From assembly GCF_030325625.1 (NCBI RefSeq), contig NZ_JACAIS010000009.1, forward strand, positions 62,001-126,000: 64,000 bases of DNA, written 5' to 3'. Made by a program: the position numbers and the translations under genes. The notes beneath the pieces were generated by a model. The model did no database searches. It saw only the letters and a program-made list of their open reading frames with translations, and was not told the origin of the DNA. Source of the DNA: Sphingobacterium sp. N143 (GTDB taxonomy: Bacteria; Bacteroidota; Bacteroidia; Sphingobacteriales; Sphingobacteriaceae). Numbering within the stretch: position 1 is the stretch's first letter; each line of letters starts with the position of its first letter. Positions 17,487 to 24,146 of this stretch are shown here, one piece after another.

Positions 17487-17715
17487 GATGCTTATAACCG
17501 ATCTGCCCCAAGCCCTTATTTCTTCCTTATTCATTCCCCATGATCCGGAGGGGCCTATAGGATCTTATGATTAAATTATCGTTTCTTTACAACATATCGT
17601 TGTCTTAGTTGTTTTATCCATAGCGTTCATCTGTACAGAAAGCGATGCAGGCCATCCTGGACAGCAGGCATGAACAATAAATCAATGAATTACACAGCAA
17701 TTAAACAATAGCACC

Positions 17716-18546
17716 ATGAAACGTATTCTTCTTTTAACCGACTTTTCCGAAAATGCACTTTTAGCAGCAAAGCAGATTGCCTTATGCGCGGAGGCATGGA
17801 AAACTGAAAAGGTCATTATCTATCATGCTTACAATAGTGTAACTATCGTCGAAAATGAGCCTATTGTTGTGGTCAATGATGAAGTAAAAGCGGCCAAAGA
17901 GAAAGAGCTGCAGGAATGGTATGATCAGGTGCGCCCATTATTCTCCCCACAAGTCGAACTGCTCCATAAAATGGAGGACATCGACCTACCACTTGGGGTT
18001 AATGATATGTGCAAATCTGAAGCGATCGACCTGGTTGCGCTGGGTATTACCGGTCAGACCGGCTTCGCCAAGATTCTCGTCGGAAGCAATGCGATTACCC
18101 TCATGGATCTTTGCAATAAGCCCATGCTCATTGTATCCCACAAAGTCATTCCGGCCCTTCCCAAAAATGTCCTGGCCACGACAGACCTTAAAGAGGTGGA
18201 CCGCAAACTAGCCCTATTCGACCTTGATCAGGTCCTGGAAACATTTTCGGCCCAGCTCTACGTCCTGAATGTCGCTCAAAGAGAATCCTCAGCAGCTGAT
18301 CTGGCCCAGGAACTCAAGCATCTGCATGAAAGACTTGACAAGTATAAACCTATTTATGACTATATCAGCCACGATGATATTACGATGGGGATAGCTGAAT
18401 ATGCGAAAGAGAAACATATCGACCTTATCCTTTCATTCCACAAAAAACAAGGTTTACTGGCAAGCTTGTTCAAGACCAGCATATCGAAAAAAATAGCCTG
18501 GAATGGAGCCGCCAACTTATTGGTCATCCCCATGGATAAGGCATAA
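17716..18546 (+). CDS. Universal stress protein, tandem UspA domains (copy 1)
   Basis: 276 residues made of two UspA folds. The first starts MKRILLLTDFSENALLAAKQIA and ends with the ATP-binding signature GITGQTGFAKILVGS, which fits Gx2Gx9G(S/T). The second (from about 150, NVLATTDLKEVDRKL) keeps the fold but lacks the glycine signature, so only the first half is expected to bind nucleotide. It is a cytoplasmic stress-response protein of unknown partner. It is paralogous to the gene at 19175, with the same length and the same opening, the two flanking a convergent DoxX gene. A 36-bp perfect palindrome lies right after its stop. Confidence 0.9.
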   Translation: MKRILLLTDFSENALLAAKQIALCAEAWKTEKVIIYHAYNSVTIVENEPIVVVNDEVKAAKEKELQEWYDQVRPLFSPQVELLHKMEDIDLPLGVNDMCKSEAIDLVALGITGQTGFAKILVGSNAITLMDLCNKPMLIVSHKVIPALPKNVLATTDLKEVDRKLALFDLDQVLETFSAQLYVLNVAQRESSAADLAQELKHLHERLDKYKPIYDYISHDDITMGIAEYAKEKHIDLILSFHKKQGLLASLFKTSISKKIAWNGAANLLVIPMDKA

Positions 18547-18551
18547 GTTCA

Positions 18552-18587
18552 ATCGACAAGGTCTCCGCATGCGGAGACCTTGTCGAT
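18552..18587. terminator. 36 bp perfect palindrome between convergent usp and doxX genes
   Basis: ATCGACAAGGTCTCCGCA is followed directly by its exact reverse complement, giving 18+18 bp with no spacer. Both neighbours converge on it. No T-tract follows, so it is either a stem-only terminator or a protein site. Confidence 0.6.
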
Positions 18588-18610
18588 CAGGATGAAATAG
18601 TTCCATCCAG

Positions 18611-19018
18611 TTATTTCTTATCCACAGAATGCTTTCCAGGTCCGACAAGGACAAGCCCCAGAAATACAAAAAACAACTCAATGGCATGTGAGGCACCAGA
18701 TACGCCATCCCCTTTGGAAAGGTGCATCAGCCCGGCAATGAGCATGGTAAAGGCAAGCAGCAGTGCCGCAGGTCTAAAAAACAGGCCCAATAACAGGAAT
18801 AACCCACCGACCGTCTCCGTGGCCGCAGCCATAAATCCCCAAAAAGTAGGTATAAAATGGATCCCTATATTTCCCATGGATTTTCCTACACCTTCCCACA
18901 ACCCTGGCCCGCCCTGCAGTTTGGGCAAACCGTGCATAATCATCATCACGCCCAATCCAATCCGAAGGATCAACAATCCTGTATCCTTATATTTCCCTAA
19001 TGAATTCCAAATCGCCAT
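18611..19018 (-). CDS. DoxX-family membrane protein
   Basis: 135 residues with four hydrophobic segments. The opening TGLLILRIGLGVMMIMHGLPKL is the characteristic DoxX start (LRxxLGxxFxxHGxxKL), followed by a second helix with FMAAATETVGGLFLLLGL and the LLLAFTMLIAGLMHLSKG segment. DoxX proteins are small inner-membrane proteins, some linked to respiratory or oxidative-stress functions; a precise role is not established for this type. It is transcribed against the preceding stress-protein gene and divergently from the following one. The placement between two stress-protein paralogues suggests a shared stress context, but no shared operon exists. Confidence 0.88.
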   Translation of the reverse strand: MAIWNSLGKYKDTGLLILRIGLGVMMIMHGLPKLQGGPGLWEGVGKSMGNIGIHFIPTFWGFMAAATETVGGLFLLLGLFFRPAALLLAFTMLIAGLMHLSKGDGVSGASHAIELFFVFLGLVLVGPGKHSVDKK

Positions 19019-19174
19019 AAATGAAAATTTATAATTACCAAATGTTAATGATTGACCTTTCTAAATTAATCAAATTATCTGTATTGCCAGCGATTTGTTT
19101 TTCAATAGAAAAAAATTGCATTTATAAGAGTTAATATGTAATTTAAGGGGTATAGATCCAATTATGATATCGCT

Positions 19175-20005
19175 ATGAAGAATCTACTTTTACTAACGGA
19201 TTTCTCTGAAAATGCTTATGCAGCAGCAAAGTATGCCGCACAGTTGGCGCCATTGTGGGGTATAGAAAAAGTCATTCTATATCATACTTATGAAGTTGTG
19301 CCCACGGTAGGTACCGAACCAGTGGTGATCAGTAACGCCGAAATATTGGACGAAAAACAAAAGGATCTGAACACCTGGCAACAGGATCTCATGCAGCTTT
19401 TCCCACAGGGTATCGCCTGGAAGGTTATCCTTGAAGAATATGAATTGAGCTATGGCGTCAATCGGACCTGCGCTGAAGAAGATATCGATATTGTGGTCGT
19501 TGGAACCGCAGGAAAGAGCGGCTTTAAGAAACTGCTCTTGGGCAGCAATACCTTAAAGCTTATCGAAAACTGTCATACTCCCTTGTTGGTGGTCCCTGCC
19601 AAAGCTGAATTCAGAATACCCAAAAAGATGCTGATTGCAACAAATCTAAAGGAGGTACGACTGAAACTGGATCGTCTGCTGATCAATGCCGCAGAAGTAT
19701 TGCGCAAAAGCGACGTATATGTCGTGCACGTCACCAAAGAGGACCCTGCCAATAAAGTCGTCAACAGTGAGATCGCCATTATGAAAGAACTCCTGGCAAG
19801 CTACCATCCCATCTATAGTTATATCCTAACCACAGATATTGCCGTGGGGATAAACCAATATATCAATGAAAATCATATCGATATGATGGTGACCTTCCAT
19901 CGGGACAAAGGGCTGCTGAGCCGAATTTTTAATACCAGCATTGCTCAAAAAATGGCTTGGAAGAGCCAGGCTGCCATGATGGTTATTCCGGTGCATAGTG
20001 GATAG
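19175..20005 (+). CDS. Universal stress protein, tandem UspA domains (copy 2)
   Basis: 276 residues, the paralogue of the gene at 17716. It opens MKNLLLLTDFSENAYAAAKYAAQ. The first domain keeps the nucleotide signature GTAGKSGFKKLLLGS, and the second (KKMLIATNLKEVRLKL…) has lost it. Similar order of secondary structure, an identical length and shared phrases at the C-terminus (FKTSISKKIAW versus FNTSIAQKMAW) point to a duplication with divergence. It probably binds ATP and acts in the cytoplasm in stress. It converges with the LD-carboxypeptidase gene with only 25 bp between stops and no visible hairpin. Confidence 0.9.
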   Translation: MKNLLLLTDFSENAYAAAKYAAQLAPLWGIEKVILYHTYEVVPTVGTEPVVISNAEILDEKQKDLNTWQQDLMQLFPQGIAWKVILEEYELSYGVNRTCAEEDIDIVVVGTAGKSGFKKLLLGSNTLKLIENCHTPLLVVPAKAEFRIPKKMLIATNLKEVRLKLDRLLINAAEVLRKSDVYVVHVTKEDPANKVVNSEIAIMKELLASYHPIYSYILTTDIAVGINQYINENHIDMMVTFHRDKGLLSRIFNTSIAQKMAWKSQAAMMVIPVHSG

Positions 20006-20030
20006 CAGGTTATTAAAAAGACATGCTTAT

Positions 20031-20933
20031 CTATAAGTAAGTCAGCGAAACGCCATCTTCTGTCGTAGTCAACTTGACCTTTCGGCCCAGTACCAGCGCA
20101 TGATTGTCATCGATATGCCCTGCTGGATAACCAAAAGCAACAGGAAAATCATATTCCTTCACTTTGTCCCATACCATCTCTTCCACAGTCTGACCAAAAG
20201 GTGGGTCATTGTCTTTCATCGATGAAAAACCTCCAACGATCAAGCCCTTTAGTTTTTTAAATTTACCAGCCCGTTTTAAAGCCCACAGCATTCTGTCAAC
20301 GGAATAGTAAGCCTCCCCTACATCCTCAATAAATAAGATTTTATTGTTATAGTTGCTATCGGAATCTGAAGCCAGTACAGACAATAAGATCGCTAAATTT
20401 CCACCGATTAGCTTTCCTTCGCCCTCCCCGGCACGGTTCGGAAACAAAGATTGCTTGTACGCCAAGTCAACTGCTCCACCAAACAATGCATTCTTTAATG
20501 TCTCCAGTGATGCCGGTGTACCCGATTCAAAAGATTTGGGCATCTGCCCGTGAATGGTAGGCACCTTAAAATTTCGTTGAATATGGCTATGCAATACGGT
20601 AATGTCGCTAAAACCGACCAGCCATTTCGGATGTTTCTCAAATTGTGAGAAATCTATTGCATCAATGATCCGGACACAGCCATAGCCGCCCCTGGCTGCA
20701 AATACAGCCTTAATGGAAGGATCATCCAAAGCCCATTGCAGATCTGCGGCACGCAGCTCATCATCTCCCGCAAATTGATGAAAAGAAGTCCCCACTGTGT
20801 TTCCCACCACGACCTCCAGGCCCCAGCTCGTTAAGGTTTTAATACCGATATCGATATTTCCCCGAATAAAACTAGCGGGACAGACAATCGCAACTTTATC
20901 GCCTACATGAAGAAAATCCGGTAATTTAGACAT
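20031..20933 (-). CDS. LD-carboxypeptidase (peptidase S66)
   Basis: 300 residues from the ATG at 20933 (MSKLPDFLHVGDKVAIVCPAS); an upstream in-frame ATG at 20966 would add 11 residues. It has the S66 signature: AARGGYGCVRIID, the nucleophile Ser in VGFSDITVLH, the catalytic Glu in LFIEDVGEAYYSVDRML and the catalytic His in YPAGHIDDNHALVLG. These enzymes cleave the L,D bond of murein tetrapeptides during peptidoglycan recycling in the cytoplasm; the family also contains microcin-immunity members (MccF), which cannot be excluded. No signal peptide is seen. It is monocistronic, divergent from metG. Confidence 0.9.
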   Translation of the reverse strand: MSKLPDFLHVGDKVAIVCPASFIRGNIDIGIKTLTSWGLEVVVGNTVGTSFHQFAGDDELRAADLQWALDDPSIKAVFAARGGYGCVRIIDAIDFSQFEKHPKWLVGFSDITVLHSHIQRNFKVPTIHGQMPKSFESGTPASLETLKNALFGGAVDLAYKQSLFPNRAGEGEGKLIGGNLAILLSVLASDSDSNYNNKILFIEDVGEAYYSVDRMLWALKRAGKFKKLKGLIVGGFSSMKDNDPPFGQTVEEMVWDKVKEYDFPVAFGYPAGHIDDNHALVLGRKVKLTTTEDGVSLTYL

Positions 20934-21072
20934 ATCCTTATTATTTATATGGGAATGGTGATTCATTCCTGTTTATTTTTCAATTGTATCCATGAGCTCA
21001 AAGGCTCAGTGATTTCATAAAATTTACTGGTGCTGATCCACTTGTATCTACAAATAACGCAAATTTATCTTA

Positions 21073-21123
21073 GAGCCAGTTTAAAATTATAAAAACATCT
21101 AGCAATAAAATTTAAACAGGCTC
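21073..21123. mobile_element. 51 bp MITE-like element with terminal inverted repeats
   Basis: The ends GAGCCAGTTTAAAATT and (reverse complement) GAGCCTGTTTAAATTT match at 14 of 16 positions, and the element is bounded on both sides by TTA, as expected for a 3-bp target duplication. It contains no coding capacity. It sits 25 bp upstream of the metG -7 box. It may instead be an RNA hairpin; the TTA duplication favours an insertion. Confidence 0.5.
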
Positions 21124-21147
21124 TTAGTTTAATACCGCAAATTGAAT

Positions 21148-21155
21148 TATCTTTG
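21148..21155 (+). promoter_or_regulatory. -7 box TATCTTTG upstream of metG
   Basis: TATCTTTG is a perfect TAnnTTTG match, 62 nt upstream of the TTG start. The -33 region falls at the right end of the MITE-like element and shows no clear TTG. Confidence 0.5.
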
Positions 21156-21217
21156 TCAAAGAAACGGGTAAGATACTTGTTTCTTTATTTCACTTAACTT
21201 TAACTTACTTTAAAGCA

Positions 21218-23287
21218 TTGAGTATTCTAGATAAAAAACGTTATACGATTACATCGGCATTGCCATATGCCAATGGACCTTTACACATCGGTCACCTTGC
21301 GGGAGCCTATATCCCAGGAGATATTTTTGTCCGTTATTTACGCTTGAATCAAAAAGATGTGGTTTACGTCTGTGGTTCGGATGAGCATGGTGCCGCCATT
21401 ACCATCCGGGCGAAAAAAGAAGGCATCACACCGCAGCAGATCATCGATAAATACAACAAACAGATTAAGGAAAGCTTTGAGGAGTTTGGTATTTCCTTTG
21501 ACATCTACCACCGTACTTCAGAACCTATCCACCATCAGCTGTCGCAGGACTTCTTCCTGAACTTATTCAACAAGGGTGAGTTTGTGGAAAAATTTTCCGA
21601 ACAATATTACGATGAAGAATTCCATCAGTTTTTGGCCGACCGCTATATCACCGGGACCTGCCCCAACTGTAAGTCGGAGGGTGCCTATGGCGATCAGTGT
21701 GAAAAATGTGGAACCTCACTGAGTCCGACCGACCTGATCAATCCGATATCCACCCTGAGTGGCAAAACTCCGGTACTGAAGGAAACGAAGCACTGGTACC
21801 TACCTTTGGACAAATACCAGCCCTGGCTGGAAAAATGGTTGATCGAAGGCAAGAAAAATATCCTTAAATCCAATGTTTTTGGGCAATGTCAGTCCTGGCT
21901 CAAATCCGGCCTACAGCCACGTTCAATGACCCGAGATCTGGATTGGGGTGTGGATGTACCGCTAGCCGAGGCACAGGGTAAGAAATTGTATGTCTGGTTA
22001 GATGCGCCGATCGGTTATATTTCAGCAACAAAACAATGGGCTCTTGACCACGGTAAAAACTGGGAAGATTATTGGAAAACGCATGAAAATCCGGCCGATG
22101 ATGCCACCCTGATTCATTTTATCGGCAAAGATAATATCGTATTCCATTGCATTATATTTCCTGCCATACTTCATGCGCATGGCGGCTATGTTTTACCGGA
22201 GAATATTCCTGCCAATGAATTCCTTAACCTTGAGGGAGATAAACTTTCCACCTCCAGAAACCACGCTGTTTGGTTACACGAATATCTACAGGAATTCCCA
22301 GGCAAACAGGATGAATTACGTTACGTCCTGACATCCATATTACCTGAAACCTCTGATGCCGAATTTACCTGGAAAGATTTCCAGGCCCGAATCAACAATG
22401 AGCTCGTCGCAATTTTGGGCAACTTTGTCAACCGGGTTATGGTACTTTCACATAAATATTTTGAGGGGAAGGTATTGAATGGATCAGCATTGACCTCAGT
22501 GGACCAATCGGTGTTAGATGAACTAAAAACATATCCTGCTTCCATCAAATCTTCTTTGGAGCAGTTCCGTTTCCGTGAAGCATTGGCCGAATTTATGCAT
22601 GTTGCACGTCTTGGTAATAAATACCTTGCGGATGAAGAACCTTGGAAAATCATCAAAACAGATGAAGAACGTGTCAAAACGATCTTAAATGTAGCGGCTC
22701 AAATCGTTGCTAACCTCGCGGTACTGGCTCAGCCATTCTTACCGAAGACAGCCATCAAATTATTTGAAATGCTCAATTTCCCACAAGCAAACTGGGATGA
22801 TGCCGGAAAAGACAAGCTGATCGAAGACGGCCATCAATTGGGCGAAGTACAGCTGTTATTTGAAAAAATAACTGACGAACAGGTGGAATTCCAACTCAAT
22901 AAACTGGCTGAAGCTAAAGTGAAAAACCTGGCTGACAATGCAAAAGTTGCGCCTGCAAAAGACAACATCAGTTTTGACGACTTTGTGAAGATGGATATCC
23001 GTGTGGGTACAATTTTGGAGGCAGAAAAGGTGGCTAAAACAAAGAAATTACTCAAATTGACCATCGATACCGGGATCGACAAACGCACAGTTGTATCTGG
23101 TATTGCCGAGTTTTTTAGTCCCGAAGCAATTGTCGGGCGCCAGGTATCTATTTTAGTGAATCTAGAACCGCGCGAAATCAAAGGTATTACCTCACAGGGT
23201 ATGATTCTGATGGCTGAAGACGCAGATGGCCGCCTGGATTTTGTCAAACCTGATACAACAATCAAAGTGGGCAGCAGCATACGCTAA
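21218..23287 (+). CDS. metG: Methionyl-tRNA synthetase with C-terminal tRNA-binding domain
   Basis: 689 residues. The start is a TTG at 21218 (MSILDKKRYTITSALPYANG); no ATG lies in frame between the upstream stop and the conserved N-terminus. Class I synthetase signatures are present: HIGH as PLHIGHLAG, and KMSKS as DKLSTSRNH. The connective peptide carries one four-Cys zinc knuckle (CPNCKSEGAYGDQCEKCG). The last 110 residues (DDFVKMDIRVGTILEAEKV…) are the Trbp111-like oligonucleotide-binding domain, making this the long dimeric type. It charges initiator and elongator tRNA-Met. A hairpin terminator follows 24 bp downstream. Confidence 0.97.
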   Translation: MSILDKKRYTITSALPYANGPLHIGHLAGAYIPGDIFVRYLRLNQKDVVYVCGSDEHGAAITIRAKKEGITPQQIIDKYNKQIKESFEEFGISFDIYHRTSEPIHHQLSQDFFLNLFNKGEFVEKFSEQYYDEEFHQFLADRYITGTCPNCKSEGAYGDQCEKCGTSLSPTDLINPISTLSGKTPVLKETKHWYLPLDKYQPWLEKWLIEGKKNILKSNVFGQCQSWLKSGLQPRSMTRDLDWGVDVPLAEAQGKKLYVWLDAPIGYISATKQWALDHGKNWEDYWKTHENPADDATLIHFIGKDNIVFHCIIFPAILHAHGGYVLPENIPANEFLNLEGDKLSTSRNHAVWLHEYLQEFPGKQDELRYVLTSILPETSDAEFTWKDFQARINNELVAILGNFVNRVMVLSHKYFEGKVLNGSALTSVDQSVLDELKTYPASIKSSLEQFRFREALAEFMHVARLGNKYLADEEPWKIIKTDEERVKTILNVAAQIVANLAVLAQPFLPKTAIKLFEMLNFPQANWDDAGKDKLIEDGHQLGEVQLLFEKITDEQVEFQLNKLAEAKVKNLADNAKVAPAKDNISFDDFVKMDIRVGTILEAEKVAKTKKLLKLTIDTGIDKRTVVSGIAEFFSPEAIVGRQVSILVNLEPREIKGITSQGMILMAEDADGRLDFVKPDTTIKVGSSIR

Positions 23288-23310
23288 ATGACACACAGGA
23301 CAATATATGA

Positions 23311-23344
23311 AAAATGCCTGCCCTACCGGACAGGCATTTTTTTT
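23311..23344. terminator. Terminator between metG and the GLPGLI gene
   Basis: AAAATGCCTG and CAGGCATTTT pair around a CC-TACC-GG inner stem, and eight T follow on the plus strand. The element overlaps the end of the convergent GLPGLI gene. Confidence 0.85.
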
Positions 23345-24146
23345 AGAACAATATACTCTGCAGGCGTTTCTTAAAATCCTTATCCTCCATCCAATCGTAG
23401 ACGGTCTCTTTCAGTTTTTTGATGATGGCTGTTTTACTTTCCGGGACGACTTTTTTCTTTTTAGTGAGCACGTTGTAAACCGGGGTATTGGTGATCTCAA
23501 CCTTTGTCGCGAACATATTGATATTCAGACTGGGCACCGATATGCCCAGAATCAATCCGGGAAGCCCATGGATCAATTCAGGGCCACCTGAAATAGGGAT
23601 CTGTCCGGCAAAAAATGCGACGACATAGATGGAGTCCTGTATAATGCCATTCGCCCGCCGGCAATCATAACCGGCAATATGACGATACTCATCCGTATAT
23701 TTCCACTTCACCGCAGGCAGGGAATCCTTCATCAGCAATTGCTCATCCCCAAAGGGCAATAATTTAAAGAATTCCTGCTCTTTAAAGTTGATATAGGTCT
23801 TCGAATCTGTTAAAGTAGGATTATACCGGGTGACATTACGGTAATTGGCAGGATAGTCTTCTTGTATTGTCTCAAAAAGGGTTTCCCGATCATAGAACTT
23901 CAACGTATGATGGGTAAGCATTTCGACAGGGCCATTTTTGACGGCATTGTCCACACTCAGCCTCTCCCAAGTATCCAGATCAGGCTTATTGAGATAGTTT
24001 CGTTTCAAATAATTCTGGACGTGAAACTTCCGTTCGAAAGTTACTGTTCCACTGCTCGGAAAATACGCGTTCTGCGCGTGTACCAGCCCTATGGATACGA
24101 ATAATATGAGCAGGAGCAGCCGTAATAAATCTAGCATCTTCATCAT
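23343..24146 (-). CDS. GLPGLI-family secreted protein
   Basis: 267 residues with an N-terminal signal peptide (…LLLLILFVSIGLVHA then Q). The diagnostic string HGLPGLILGIS, which names the family, is present at about residues 190-200, preceded by the usual AFFAGQIPISGGPELI. Members are Bacteroidota-specific secreted proteins, possibly related in fold to porin-like or lipocalin-like barrels, and their function is not established. It overlaps the upstream beta-barrel receptor gene by 4 bp (stop of one within the start of the other), so the two are translationally coupled and presumably work together at the outer membrane. The C-terminus runs into the terminator shared with metG. Confidence 0.9.
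   Translation of the reverse strand: MMKMLDLLRLLLLILFVSIGLVHAQNAYFPSSGTVTFERKFHVQNYLKRNYLNKPDLDTWERLSVDNAVKNGPVEMLTHHTLKFYDRETLFETIQEDYPANYRNVTRYNPTLTDSKTYINFKEQEFFKLLPFGDEQLLMKDSLPAVKWKYTDEYRHIAGYDCRRANGIIQDSIYVVAFFAGQIPISGGPELIHGLPGLILGISVPSLNINMFATKVEITNTPVYNVLTKKKKVVPESKTAIIKKLKETVYDWMEDKDFKKRLQSILF

Noticed and set aside
18552..18587. Perfect palindrome as an insertion-sequence end or recombination site
   Set aside because: No flanking duplication or recombinase; its place between convergent genes fits a hairpin terminator better.
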